Shown piece after piece: positions 32,917 through 44,073 of a DNA stretch of 64,000 nt. The position numbers were made by a program, and so were the translations under genes. Origin of the DNA: Trichopria drosophilae (taxonomy: Eukaryota; Arthropoda; Insecta; Hymenoptera; Diapriidae); contig CM059582.1 of NCBI GenBank assembly GCA_030407085.1, positions 139,516,001 to 139,580,000 on the forward strand, read 5' to 3'. A model generated the notes under the pieces. The model had not been told where the DNA came from and did no database searches. It was given only the letters and a program-made list of their open reading frames with translations. The number at the start of each line of letters is the position of its first letter. Positions within the stretch are counted from its first letter, which is position 1.

Positions 32917-34715
32917 ATGAAACGGTCTTATATGAGTGGTGCTCAAAAAAGAAAAAAAAACCATGAGCGTGAACTAGCTAAAAACAAGATGCCTAAATTG
33001 GACAAGTTTTTCTCTATATCTATAGAAAAGAATATTGTAGACAAGGAAAACATATGTGCTGAATTTACACCTAAAAAATATTTACACCTAAAATATGTTC
33101 ATAGGAGTGTGAACTAGCTGAAGAGCAGATGCTAAAGTGGATGATTTTTTTCTGGATCTATTGAAAAGAACATTCTAGATAAGAACAACATGTGTGCTGA
33201 ATTACTTGATGCACCTTTGTGTTCAGAAAATATATCGGATAATTCTACAAATAAAATGAGTGTAGAATGCAGCTCTGGAAATTCGCGCGCTAATGATCCC
33301 GGTTTATGGAATCTTAATTTATCTGCTGAAGATATAACGTACTGGATTAATAAAGGACCAGATGCGTCCAAATATTGAAGGTTCATTTGAAAATTCACGG
33401 CGTTTGTACGGTGCCCAGTATCATTACTGTTCGAATACGCTTTTCCAAGCAAAGAAAGGAAATGGTGAAATTTATCAACGTACTTACGTAATATATTCAA
33501 CATCAACTGGAAATGTTTACTGTTTTGTGTGTATATTGATATTATCGTCGACTACTGTCCTCGCAAATGGAGGATTTAGTGACTGGATAAATACATCTAG
33601 TATACAAAGTCATGAAAATAATAAAAAAGCAATGCTATCATATGTCACTCGTCGACGAGGCTGTGGTATAGACGGAAAGCTAGAAAGTGAATTTTAAAAA
33701 GAGCGTGATTGCTGGTGCCACGTTCTTAAACGTGTATTAGCGGTTATTCAAACGTTAGCAGAACGTACATTAGCCTTCCGAGGAACAAATGAAATTTTTG
33801 GATCTTCAAATAATGGAAATTTTATGGGATTGTTAGAATTAATCGCGAAGTTTGACCCCTTCTTAGCAGGTCATATTGAGAAATATGGAAATGCTGGTCG
33901 TGGAGTTACGTCTTATGTTTCAAAAGTAATTTGTGATGAACTTATTGAACTTTTAGCAGCGAAAGTTAGAACATCTATTTTTGATGACATAAAAAAGGCA
34001 GTATATTTCTCCATATCTGTTGATTCAACTCCAGACTGTTCACATATCGATCAGTTAACAGTAATTGTTAGGTACGTGTGCCCAGTGGATCGTTTACCAA
34101 CTGGACGATTCCTCACTTTTATTCTAATAGAAAGTCATACGGGTTAAAATCTGGCAAATTTAGTTTTTGATTATATAAACAATAAGTGTGGAATTGGGTT
34201 TAATAAATGCAGGGGGCAATCATATGACAATGCTGCAAATATGTCCGGTTGCTACGATGGTTTACAACAAAAAATATTAGAAAAAAATCCATATGCCATT
34301 TACATTCCATATGCCGGACATTCACTAAACCTTGTAGGAAAGGCAGCTGTGAGTTTTTGTTTAGAAGGTTTTAATTTTTTTGCTACTGTGCTACAAACAT
34401 ATACATTTTTCTCTGTATCCACGCATCGCTGGACTATACTTGAAATGGAACTGAACGCTGCACATATTAAGACAGTCCCTAAATGCCTTTCAACTACTAG
34501 ATGGTCTGCATACGTTAATTCGTTACGAGCAATATTGGATGGTTTCGATTCAATTTTAAATGCTTTAACTGTTCCTTATAAAGATATTACGCAAAAAGGA
34601 GATAACAGGATAGAAGCAAAACTTATTATAGATAACATGGAGCAATAAGAGTTTGCCTTCATGCTACAATTCTGGCACGATGTACTACTTCACTTTCAAA
34701 ACACAAGTATTCTTT

Positions 34716-35610
34716 TGTAACGTACGCTGATGAGAACACGTCGTGCAAATCAAGGGAAACAGAACTCTTGTTGGTCTTCTCCTCAACCACCCTGTCTATA
34801 CTCTACTGTCTACAATGGTACTCCACTCGTGATGCAGCCCGATAGACCTTCGGATGGAATACTGACTGATGGTGACCCTGCAGCCGTATTTATACGGTTT
34901 ATGACTACGTTCCCCACTCGCAAAGTAGCCATTGTCCCCCTGGTTTGAACGACAGTCTAGGGCTGCTCCCAGAGAGGCAACCTCTCGGTGATTCCTGAGA
35001 ATATTACAATTTATAATATATTATAATCCCCGGCATCCCCGCCAGATCTCGTCAATCTTATGTTGGCGGAGGGAACAGCATCTTCGCCAGGTCTCGTCAA
35101 TTTTACATTGGCGGAGGGAACAGCATCCCCGCCAGGTCTCGTCAATCTTACGTTGGCGGTCAATCTTACGTTGGCTGAGGGAACAGCATCCCCGCCAGTT
35201 CTCGTCTCTTTGCCATATACTCTGGTTTGATAACTGCCATGTCTCCCCAGGTATTTCCTTTTGGCTCCTTACCTACCCCGACGGGGGGCCACTCATGGTG
35301 CGGAGCAGGAGGGTGCTGGTGACCTCGATACTTAAAGGTCATTGTTCAATTGCTATTCATCCGACCCCCCCCCCCCCCATTTAGCGCGCGTAATTTGCAC
35401 TCAGCTCCTCGCGCACCAAGGACTATGGTCTGGCCAGTGCAAAGATGATAGCCACGACACCCCATGGGTTGGCCTACCCCATAACGCACGATATGGCCCG
35501 CCCAAGCACTGACCAGAACCCAGACCCCCGCCGTTGGCAGACTCGACCTTAACCATCGCGCATAATTCGGTAAACCTTAGACTAAACGTAATTTGAGCCT
35601 TTTGTCGACA
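34716..35610 (+). mobile_element. solo LTR inside the hAT transposase (895 bp)
   Basis: It starts TGTAACGTACG and ends GTCGACA; hAT coding sequence stops at TSILL on the left and resumes with QDTELTLSTCAQL on the right. The flanks TCTTT and GCTTT are a 5-bp duplication with one mismatch. It contains four copies of a 45-bp repeat and a 13-base C run. No coding sequence, so it is probably left by LTR-LTR recombination. Confidence 0.7.
35041..35212 (+). repeat. 45-bp tandem repeat, four copies
   Basis: Units start GCCAG at 35041, 35086, 35131 and 35194, sharing TCTCGTCAATCTTACGTTGG. The third unit has an extra 18-base internal duplication. It lies within the solo LTR. Confidence 0.85.
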
Positions 35611-36187
35611 GCTTTACAAGACACAGAATTAACACTAAGTACTTGTGCACAACTTTAGAAATCACAACTGGAATACGTGCTGCAACTCCGAAATTCGTTT
35701 AATAAATTTGAATTGAAAGCAGAAACACGTTTACCGGGCACAGATTATCGACTCAGTAAAAAACATCCCCGTACACACCGTAAGCGATTAAATGATGGTG
35801 AAGCACATAATGTTCTTGATTCCATGTCCCCGACAGAAAAATTTCAAACAATGACATTCATTCACAATTGTAGATATCCTCTATTCAAACCTAAGGAAAA
35901 GAGCAGAGGTATATCAAGAAATACTCAGATGATTTTACTGAAGATTTCAGTATTGAGTACATTCAATTTAGAGAGAACATTAAAACAAGCTCAATCAATC
36001 TTTTGCAAAGTCAATCTCTTGATTTGAAACCAAATCCACCAAAACAGTTGACGCATCAAGAATTATATAACGTCATCTTTGAAGATGGTATTGCATGTGT
36101 TTTTCCAAACATTGAAATTATTCTTCGCATATTTTTAAGCTTAATGGTAACTAATTGTTCTGGTGAGCGTTCGTTTTCTCAATTAAA

Positions 36188-36549
36188 GGCTTCGTGGCTC
36201 AGGCGGTTAACGCACTGGACTACGAAGTCGTAGGTCGTGAGTTCGATCCCCGTCTGGTGAACAATTTTTCGATTTCGTTTCCAAGCAGCAGCTCGCTGTT
36301 GGTAAGACGAGCCACGTTGTTTGTGTTTACGTTTCGAAAGTATTGTTTATCTGGCGGAAATCAACTCATGACCGCCGCTGTACTTGGTGTAGGTTTCTGC
36401 AGTCCTACATTTCATACACAAATGTGAAGTATGTCGCCATCTTTCTAAGTCGATCTGCAGCTCTCGCAAAATCATAGTAAATAATACGGCAAAAACAATT
36501 GAGTAAAAAGGGCGATTCCGCCCGTTAATTAATTAATAAAATAAAAACA
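36188..36549 (+). mobile_element. tRNA-derived SINE inserted in the hAT coding region
   Basis: The first 74 bases are tRNA-like: an A box TGGCTCAGGCGG, a B box GAGTTCGATCCCC and a CTACGAA loop like an arginine tRNA, but the acceptor stem does not pair. The end is AT-rich (TAATTAATTAATAAAATAAA). The hAT frame breaks after SFSQLK and is picked up again at ACGAATAAAAAATG, so removing the insert restores a plausible hAT reading. Confidence 0.75.
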
Positions 36550-36701
36550 AACGAATAAAAAATGAACAGCAGTCAACAATGAGTCAGCGTAAGCTTAGCT
36601 CCCTTAGATTATTGTGCATAGAATGTGACAAATTGCGTGCTGTAAACTTTGATGGCGGTATAGAAGAGTTCTCCAACCAAAAAGCAAGAAGAAAAATTTG
36701 A

Positions 36702-37265
36702 CCAATTTCGATCCGAAAAAAGCAAACATTATACAAAGCAGAAGTATAAAAATGTTTAAATAAAAAAAGAAATAATTAAAATCCAAAAAAATAAAAAAAA
36801 AATTAATATTCAAAAAAGTAAAAAAAAACATTAAAATTAAAAAATAAAAAAAAACTAAAATAAAATAAAAAAACGTAAAAAAAATGGAGCCAGATATTTA
36901 TCACCTCCTCGTGGTTGGTTACGGGTATATGAACTGAGAATGGACAAAACCTAACACTTTTGCATATTTAAATCGGAAATCATGCAAATTACAAATTACG
37001 CTGCTTTACTCTGTATAGAAGTAGGAATTTATTAGTTTCGCGGTAATAAAACTGCGTTTTTTTTATATAATTCTATGAAATACAACCAATGGTTTACCAT
37101 ACACACAATAAAATAATAGATAATTTTAAGAAGGAATTCAATGTAAATTGTAAATGTTAGATTATCCATGTTTGGGATGCTTCAAGTAATTTTGTGGCAA
37201 AGAAAAATTGATTTAAGGCCTCAAAATTTGTGGTTAGCTTAGGGCCCCAAGGCACATTAGTCCGG
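36702..37265 (+). other. A-rich 3' part of the hAT element and its right end
   Basis: A long A-rich low-complexity stretch (36730-36890) follows the hAT stop. The end TTAGTCCGGCCCTC near 37258-37271, whose reverse complement begins like AGGGCCGGACTAA, looks like the hAT right terminus. The 142-bp repeat resumes immediately after. Confidence 0.5.
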
Positions 37266-37435
37266 CCCTCTTGCAAAACATCAGTCCAGGTCATTTATTA
37301 TTAATACTTGATATATTTTAGAATAATTCCCAGGCGTAGATGATTAAATTTCGCTTCACAACAATGAATGAAAATCGGAATGTCCACATAATGAGGTCTT
37401 TCGGCCATGAAAACGCAAAAAATCACTCCAGGTCA
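37266..37435. repeat. about 142-bp tandem repeat, segment 3
   Basis: Just over one unit, bounded left by the hAT end and right by a Mutator-like N-terminal fragment. Confidence 0.8.
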
Positions 37436-37724
37436 TCAATGATTTCGATAAGCGAGACGCAATGAAAAAGATACCGCGTGGTCAGTAGTCGCAATTTTTT
37501 TTTCGCTTGCACTCGAAGGCATGGAGTCTAACTCGGAGCTACTCTCCAAACTACCATTTTTGCGATGTCCGTGAAATTTTCATTTTTTTGATTCCGCTGC
37601 CCGACACCTTTCATTTGCCTTGCCTTTTTGGTACTACGACACTTTAGATTAAGAACAAACTCACACCTCCTCTTTTTAGTCGACTGATAGAGCTAGACTG
37701 ATCGTTTTCGCACGCATATAGGAA
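37436..37724 (-). pseudogene. second Mutator-like N-terminal fragment
   Basis: Nearly identical to 13839-14130, including the same step into the 142-bp repeat on the right. The left side joins straight to repeat sequence at the shared triplet TCA, so it looks like an internally deleted derivative. Minus-strand reading includes KRRCEFVLNL and NENFTDI, as in the first copy. Confidence 0.75.
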
Positions 37725-37989
37725 TATCCACCTAATGAGTTCTTTCGGGCACGAAAATGCAAAACAATATTGCAGACCATTTATTTGGAAAATTTAACTA
37801 ATTTTAGAATCATTCCTGGAGTAAAATATTAAACCCCTCTGGACAACAATGAATGAAAATCATAATATCCACATAATGTGCTTTTTCGAACAGGAAAATG
37901 CAAAACATCAGTCCAGGTCATTTATTTTTAATACTTGACGTATTTTAGAATAATTCCCAGGCATAGATGATTAAATTTCTCTTGACAAC
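37725..37989. repeat. about 142-bp tandem repeat, segment 4
   Basis: Nearly two units from the Mutator-like junction to the BEL LTR. The last five bases (37985-37989) are the target sequence ACAAC. Confidence 0.85.
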
Positions 37990-38317
37990 TGTTCTTACAC
38001 TACCGGGCGGAAACGTAAAGAAACACGTTCTCGTTATTGAGAAACAAATATTTATTTTAGAACGTATAGCGACGACGATTTCGACGACCGTCTGCGACTA
38101 CCCGGGTTTTACGAATTTCGGAAACCGAAAGAGCCCGGGGCTTGAGGAGACGCTCGTTTTTATAGAAGCTCGTTGCTAGGCACATAAACGGACCGTTGTC
38201 AAGGAACGCTTTTCATTTATTTTTTATACTTCCCGATCCATCTAGAAATTTCGATCACGGAGCTTGCAGGCACATCGATTTTCATTTCTTTCATTCCATT
38301 CCTCCTTCGATTCCTCA

Positions 38318-38364
<47 letters not shown>

Positions 38365-39213
38365 TACTAACGACGGAAGACGATAGACATCTATTCGTGG
38401 ATGTGCAACCAAATGTACTAACCAAATTTATCCTGTGTATTAAATCCTGTGCCGATATACGGACCGTTGGCCTCCGGGTTCCTAACCTTCGGACTTCTTG
38501 TTCTCTGGGTGGCCAGCCACGGCAAACCTCGGCGTCCCGAGTCTCCGCGCGTGTCACCCCTCGGGTACTATCCATCCAAAGACGAATCGCCGGCAGACTT
38601 TTCCATGTACCCCAAGTACCTCTGGTTTCCTAACTTTCGGACTTCTTGTTCTCCGGCAGGCCAGCCGCGGCAGATCTCGCCGCCCCGAGTCTCCGCGCGT
38701 GTAACCTTCCGGGTACTCTCCATCCGAAAGCGAATCGCCAGCAGGTAAATGTACCATACTCCAAAATGAAGTCCTATGTCCAATTTCGAGTTGTACCAAA
38801 CTCTCTACTCCAAAACGTCTTTACTCCGAAACCTCCGACTCCGAAACACGCCAACGTTCCGACTCCGAAATTCGACCATGTTCTGACTCCGAAACGCGTC
38901 CTTGCTCCGATTTCGAAATTCCTAGATCCGATTCGACACTTTAAATATGTCCATATTTTAAGACGATTTTAGGATAATAATCGAATAGCCTCTCCTCAAG
39001 TTCCCAGAGGCGTTACAATTGGTATTACTCCGTTTCCCGCGTGCCGTCGCTATACGTGAAGGGCCCGTACATAGAACCTATAGGCACCCTTCTTGCGGCT
39101 GCAGCCGACTTCTGTGAGGAGTACCCCCATTCGGGTGTGCAATGGCGTGGGGAAAACTGCAGAAAAACCCACGCCAGGTACCGCAATTAATAATTTCGAT
39201 TCTGTCCGGAACA
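37990..39213 (-). repeat. BEL LTR (3' LTR in element orientation)
   Basis: Matches 44074-45297. It contains a (TC)n run at 38321-38358 and short repeats of TCCGAAA-type in the right half. On the minus strand the sequence before it is CAGGGGGGAGAA, a fitting polypurine tract. Confidence 0.9.
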
Positions 39214-39551
39214 TTCTCCCCCCTGTGTGATGCCGCGCAGTCACACACTAGAAATTCAGAATCGATATCGACGCTCGTCAAATTCGCCTTCTTGGTGTAT
39301 TAACGAATAACATTTATTAATCTTAGGTAAGGTTTATATTTTAGCTTGTAATAATATACCATGAAATTGCAAAAACATTAAATCAGAACAAATTAGTATA
39401 CGTCGCATTCGTATGACAGAACCCATAATCGCCGGATTACATTAAGTTTCACAAATATAACCGCCACATTATTTTCGTTGAAATATATTAAGTTGTGACA
39501 ATTACAACCGACGACTTCGATACGAGCTACTTACAACAAATACATTAACAA
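39214..39551 (-). other. BEL 3' untranslated region
   Basis: Between the integrase stop and the LTR on the element strand. Only the polypurine tract next to the LTR is recognisable. Confidence 0.6.
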
Positions 39552-40163
39552 TTATTTCGCAAACCATATCAACTTCGCGGCTGATCGCAACATTGTTCCT
39601 TTCGCTGTCCGTATCGATACAACTCTGACGCGCCCGTCGCGGCCAGGTATTACCTTCTCCACGATGCCTTTTCGCCAAGCATTCCGCGGGGCCTGTTCGT
39701 CGATCACTAAAACCAGGTCGCCGATCGCCAAGTTCGGGGATTCCCGGATCCATTTTTTTCGCGGTAATAACGTAGGAAGATATTCCGCTATCCACCTTTT
39801 CCAAAAGGCATCCGCCAAAGCTTGCGCCCATCGCCATTGCTTTCGTAAGCACCTAACCTCATTTTCATACCTCGGTATTGCAAGCTCGCCCGACGACGTC
39901 CCGATCAGAAAATGGTTCGGCGTTAGCGCTTGGCCATCCCTTGGGTCAACCGACACATGCGTCAGTGGTCGTGAATTGATCGTGTGTTCGATTTCCATCA
40001 ACAACGTTAACAAGGTCTCCTCCCGTGGAGTTTGATCTTTCAAGATCGTGTTTAGCGCCACTTTTACCGATCTTACCAATCGTTCCCACGCTCCCCCCAT
40101 ATGCGGGGATGACGGAGGGATAAATTTCCAATCAGTTTGCCTATTTGTGGCGTACCGTGCCAA
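39552..40163 (-). pseudogene. BEL integrase C-terminus (with DUF5641-type end)
   Basis: The 203-residue frame begins in the last third of the integrase core: WKFIPPSSPHMGGAWERLVR holds the third catalytic residue (E), followed by EHTINSRPLTHVSVDP and TPNHFLIGTSSG. The rest, WIAEYLPTLLPRKKW and DLVLVIDEQAPRNAWRKGIV, is the usual BEL C-terminal extension. The zinc-binding region and both catalytic aspartates are absent, removed by an internal deletion against RNase H. Confidence 0.85.
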
Positions 40164-40175
40164 TGCTTCATTATT

Positions 40176-40424
40176 TTAGCAAATTTCAGCGAGACGATGC
40201 GCGACGAAGGTCTGGAACGTGCGAGCGTCCGAGTTTATCCACGACAATACCGTGCGAGAGTCAGTCCAGAAAATACGTCGAGAAATTTCGAAATTGTGTT
40301 CTCTTTCGATTATTTGCGCAAGTCTACTTCCGATTAACGCGCCTTGGAGTTCGAGCCGCGGAATCGACGTCGGTTTTAACGGCGCAACTCGAGATTTGGC
40401 CATAATGCATGACGTTTCTATCAA
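40176..40424 (-). pseudogene. BEL RNase H fragment
   Basis: KSRVAPLKPTSIPRLELQGA and FWTDSRTVLSWI are hallmark BEL RNase H strings; the E and D shown are catalytic. The N-terminal connection to RT and the C-terminal half are missing. Confidence 0.8.
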
Positions 40425-40434
40425 ATCGTTCGTG

Positions 40435-41265
40435 TTAACTATTTATACATCTATTTGATGCCCAACCATGGAAATCGAAGCCGCCTTCCCTATTTATTTT
40501 TCTAATATCGGAAAGAGTCGCGATCGCCTCGTCTAGATTATCGCAGCTATCAAGCAAATCATCCATATAGGATTGACGATTAATTTTTTCGGCCGCTATG
40601 GGATTGATATGGGACAGAGATTGTGCATTCTTATTTTTCACGAAAATCGCACTGCATGGGGACGCTTTCGACCCGAACAAAAGCGTCGACATTCGATACG
40701 TTTTTGGTGGACATTTCCGATCTTTCCCGCGCCACAAAAATCGTTGGGCATCTCGATCTTCCGGTTTCAACTTGATTCGCAGAAACATATCGCGAACGTC
40801 CCCTTTGTACGCTATTTTTCCCTGCCTAAACCTCATAATAACCCCTATCAACGATTGAAGCAAATCAAGTCCTGTAATTAAATTATCATTTAGACTTACG
40901 CCCCCGCATTTCGCCACTGCGTCAAATACTAACCTGATTTTGCCCGGTTTATTTAGGTTAGTCACCCCGAAATGTGGTAGGTACCATGTTGGACTCGACG
41001 ACGACGCGGTATCTACTTCTTCCGCGTACCCGGAATCTATGAGTCGTGTCATTTCGGCATAGTATAGCGACGCGTAATTCGTATCTCGTTCGAGTCTACC
41101 CTCGATATTGCGTAATCTTTTCAACGCGCAGTCTTTACTATCGGGAAAACAAATGTTATCATTTCGCCATAGTAAACCCGTCTCCCAGTTCCCTTCTCTT
41201 TTACGCGTAGTTGACTCCAATATGTGAGAAGCACGTTTCTCCTCGGAATTCACATGATTTTTCAT
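40435..41265 (-). pseudogene. BEL reverse transcriptase
   Basis: A 276-residue open frame. In order it has YLPHFGVTNLNKPGKIRLVF, DAVAKCGGVSLNDNL, YKGDVRDMFLRIKL (block A), FLWRGKDRKCPPKTYRMSTL, LFGSKASPCSAIF and RQSYMDDLLDS (YMDD). It stops soon after GFDFHGWASN, earlier than intact BEL RTs, because the thumb and connection are deleted. Catalytic aspartates are intact. Confidence 0.9.
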
Positions 41266-41313
41266 GCTGATCCCAATCGCGTCTATTCGAAAATAGTTTT
41301 TTACGATTCGATC

Positions 41314-41871
41314 TCACTCATTATCCGGAGAATTTGAGTTTTCATTCTCAACGTCATATATCGCGCAGACTTCGTGACGCTTTCGACTAATTTTCCGTTT
41401 GTTATACGCACTCCCATGAACGACCCAGCCGAGAGGGGTGCGGGACACGCACGGCAACCCGTTTCTAATATTATAACCTTTGAGAGACGTAATTAAATGT
41501 GCGTTGTCTTGTCCAATTAGAATTGTAGGACGCGCGTTACGGTACGGACGTACTTGAATTTTGAGGTCGCCGGAAATTTCAGAAATTGTCTCTTTCGTAA
41601 GAGATTGCATCGGAAGTTCTAAGTCCTCGACGGTATGTATTCCCGAAATCGCAAAAGTCTCCCCGCTGCCAGCGATTTTCAAATTAACCTTTTCGCTTTG
41701 TATTTTTAGAGTCGATTCAGTCGAAATTCCAGTTAAAACAAGCGACGTGCACGGTCCGAATGCCCCTATCTTTCGCGCAACCGCAGTTTTTATCAGCGAT
41801 ATTGTGGATCCGTCATCTAACAAGGCAAATGTGTCGATACGCGATAATTGACCAATAAGCGTCATCGGCAC
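41314..41871 (-). CDS. BEL aspartic protease region
   Basis: FALLDDGSTISLIK is the active-site loop (DDGS) of the DUF1758-type retropepsin of BEL elements, which cleaves the polyprotein. RPTILIGQDNAHLI and RTPLGWVVHG downstream are also conserved in the family. In an intact element this would be part of one Gag-Pol frame; here it is cut from the Gag knuckle frame by a stop near 41900. Confidence 0.85.
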   Translation of the reverse strand: MPMTLIGQLSRIDTFALLDDGSTISLIKTAVARKIGAFGPCTSLVLTGISTESTLKIQSEKVNLKIAGSGETFAISGIHTVEDLELPMQSLTKETISEISGDLKIQVRPYRNARPTILIGQDNAHLITSLKGYNIRNGLPCVSRTPLGWVVHGSAYNKRKISRKRHEVCAIYDVENENSNSPDNE

Positions 41872-41901
41872 AATTTTTAGCAGAACTGCGTGATTACCTA
41901 G

Positions 41902-42528
41902 TCATAAGTTAGCAACAGTTCCGTTACCTTCTTGATCGACACGGCGCATATTCTCTTCGCCCAAACGCATATTTACCGGGGGAACGTTTTCTAACCTCGA
42001 TCTTTTATTTCGCGTATCGGTTGACAGGACACGATTACTATGAGTCGACTCATTGTTCGGGCGCTTGCGATAATTCGAAAAATCTGCATTCGTTTTATTT
42101 ACATTGTAATCGACAAGTAGTTTGTGCCAACGTATTTGGGGATTACGGGACCGTTTGTCGCATTTCGCGGCGTAATGTTTATTTGATAAACATATGAGGC
42201 AAAGATTCGCGTTTTTTGCCCAATCCCGCCTACTTTGGATAGAAAGAGCCAAAAAATTATAACAATTACGAATTTCATGATTTGGTTTTAGACAAAACTC
42301 GCAACTGACCAACTTTTTAAATGAATCGCGACGGTCTTCGCCCGAAGCAGCCGTGTAATCGCGCAAACCATAACCTCCATTTTTAGGGACGATTTTCGTA
42401 TTTGAAGTCGTTGCGCAGACGATATTACGCGGATTACGACCTCTATTCGATCTAACCTCTCGTTCCGAATGCATGTACGTACTAGCATCGCAACTCATTT
42501 CGGCGCGAGCAAACATAAAATCGGACAA
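41902..42528 (-). CDS. BEL Gag zinc-knuckle region
   Basis: Two knuckles: CEFCLKPNHEIRNC and CLICLSNKHYAAKC, both C-x2-C-type with H and C at the expected spacing. They would bind element RNA in the particle. An Asn/Arg-rich tail follows. Confidence 0.8.
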   Translation of the reverse strand: MSDFMFARAEMSCDASTYMHSEREVRSNRGRNPRNIVCATTSNTKIVPKNGGYGLRDYTAASGEDRRDSFKKLVSCEFCLKPNHEIRNCYNFLALSIQSRRDWAKNANLCLICLSNKHYAAKCDKRSRNPQIRWHKLLVDYNVNKTNADFSNYRKRPNNESTHSNRVLSTDTRNKRSRLENVPPVNMRLGEENMRRVDQEGNGTVANL

Positions 42529-43045
42529 CGCAAGGAGTTTCGATCCCTTCGAGTCAAATTTTTATAATACGTTTCGAACGCCAACGTTACCGAATCAGGT
42601 AACTTTCTTATTAAATCGCGAAACAATTCTGGATTATTTAAATGACCCTCGTGTTCCAGACTTTGTATTGCGGTGACGCCGCCCTTTAATTTCGTGGCGA
42701 ACGAAACGATGTTATCGCCTGACGCGTTGATTTTCGACAATTTTCTTAAATCATAAGCGATTATTTCGCCGATTATTTCCTTATTTCCGAAGCGTTTTTC
42801 GAGTAAATGGAAAACGTCTTTCGCGGTTCAATTCCCGGATAATAGCCCTTCGATAGTTTCTCGAGCATGTCCCGATAGCGACTCGTACAATCGCGCCACG
42901 TTTTCACGATCCGAAAATTTTCCCAAGTCCGACGACAACTCGTACGATCGTTTGAAATGAATCTATTCGCGGGGATTCCCGTTAAACTTTGGCAGAGGCG
43001 TCAAAGCCATTCGATTACCTCGCCCTCCGGATCCGTTTTCCGTCG
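42495..43045 (-). pseudogene. BEL Gag central domain (DUF1759-type), frameshifted
   Basis: The frame 42740-42495 holds INASGDNIVSFATKLKGGV and IRKLPDSVTLAFETYYKNL, typical of the helical Gag domain of BEL elements. Upstream pieces (SLSGHARETIEGLLSGN, ARLYESL) lie in another frame, with a stop near 42830. Confidence 0.7.
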
Positions 43046-43723
43046 CTAATTTACCGCTCGAGAAATTGCCCCGGCAATGTCGGTGGATAATTTTTCAAAT
43101 AAATATTCATTCCGTGAGACTCGACTACTTTCCCGATTTCCGAACACATTCTCATTAAAATTATTCATACCCGAATCTTCCGTTAAATGCGCAATACTAG
43201 TCACGTTCAATTCGTCATTAATTTCGCGTTCTATGGCGTCTAAACGCTCCGCTTCGCGCGTTAATCGGTCGCGCCTTTCTTTTATTTCGCTCAATACATT
43301 TTCATAATTCCTCGCATCGCTCACCCAACTCGATGCCGGCGCCAACTCGTCTTCTTCGATTCCGTTCGACGACGATCCGCGACGCTCATTTGTTCGGTCC
43401 CCTCGCAAGCCTCGGGCCATGTTGGAATTTTCCTCATCGATTCCTTGTCCAAGGTGATGTTCATCTGTTCGAGCGTCGTCCCTTCGAATTAGTGGAGAGG
43501 AATCCGCATTGCCGCCATTTTGGGTCGTTCGAATTCGAACACGTCGATCTCCAGTGTTCGGTCCAGGGCAGCTACCATCGACGTATGGAACCTCCGTCAA
43601 AACCGTCGTTTCGTCCAGACGTCCCTCTACGTGCCTCCTAGATTTCCTTCGATTGGCAGGGTCCGTCGTTGGTTTCCTCGCAGGTCGACCGCGCTTGCTT
43701 TTAGTAGGACGCGGATTAGGCAT
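43046..43723 (-). CDS. BEL Gag N-terminal region with AT-hook-like start
   Basis: A 225-residue frame, probably with the native start: MPNPRPTKSKRGRPARKPTT contains an RGRP core in basic residues. A charged Arg/Asp/Glu-rich segment and a coiled-coil-like stretch (EIKERRDRLTREAERLDAIE) follow. It ends in an in-frame stop just before the conserved Gag domain. Confidence 0.7.
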   Translation of the reverse strand: MPNPRPTKSKRGRPARKPTTDPANRRKSRRHVEGRLDETTVLTEVPYVDGSCPGPNTGDRRVRIRTTQNGGNADSSPLIRRDDARTDEHHLGQGIDEENSNMARGLRGDRTNERRGSSSNGIEEDELAPASSWVSDARNYENVLSEIKERRDRLTREAERLDAIEREINDELNVTSIAHLTEDSGMNNFNENVFGNRESSRVSRNEYLFEKLSTDIAGAISRAVN

Positions 43724-44073
43724 TTTTAGCCGAAAGTGACTCTAAGTCAATCGAAATTACGGAAGGAACAGAAAAGCGTCTTTACGCGCACAACTAAATT
43801 TTCTCGTTCCTTCGGTTCACTGGCACAAACACTTAAGCCGGTTTCGAAGAGCGTCCTCAACGCGCACTTTTGAAATCGTTACCAAAAAACGAACGCGCTT
43901 GAAGTCGAAAACGATGAATCGAATTTTTAAGTTGTAGTCCGCGAATTCGAATTATTGAAGCAAATTAAAAAATCCAGAGTTTGTGCAAAAACGTAAGCGT
44001 CACAACGAGATTCGATAACCGACGATTCCGCCACGGAAAACCGGCAACAAGTCCCGGATTTCGGGACCAAAAT
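43724..44073 (-). other. BEL 5' leader and primer-binding site
   Basis: On the minus strand the LTR end is followed within four bases by TGGTCCCGAAATCCGGGAC, a plausible primer-binding site that also forms a small palindrome. The remainder is untranslated leader. Confidence 0.6.

Larger units (their letters stand above)
32917..36701 (+). pseudogene. hAT (ZMYM1/DUF4371-like) transposase, interrupted twice
   Basis: The N-terminus is MKRSYMSGAQKRKKN, typical of this family. A TTF-type zinc-finger region lies around 33380-33660 (VYCFVC, NGGFSDWINTSS). The DUF4371 core has ISVDSTPDCSHIDQLTVIVR (first Asp) and SYDNAANMSG near 34225 (second Asp). The C-terminal dimerisation part is NCSGERSFSQLK (36157-36187), and the last segment RKLSSLRLLCIECDKLRAV (from about 36590) ends in KARRKI at 36701. 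A solo LTR (34716-35610) and a SINE (36188-36549) lie inside, plus several stops. Confidence 0.85.

Noticed and set aside
36188..36262. Functional arginine tRNA gene
   Set aside because: A and B boxes are present but the acceptor stem does not pair and a SINE-like body follows within a transposase frame.
38196..38633. Frame with a Ser-Leu repeat (also 44280-44717)
   Set aside because: It reads through the (TC)n run of the BEL LTR; both LTRs carry it, and it is not a gene.
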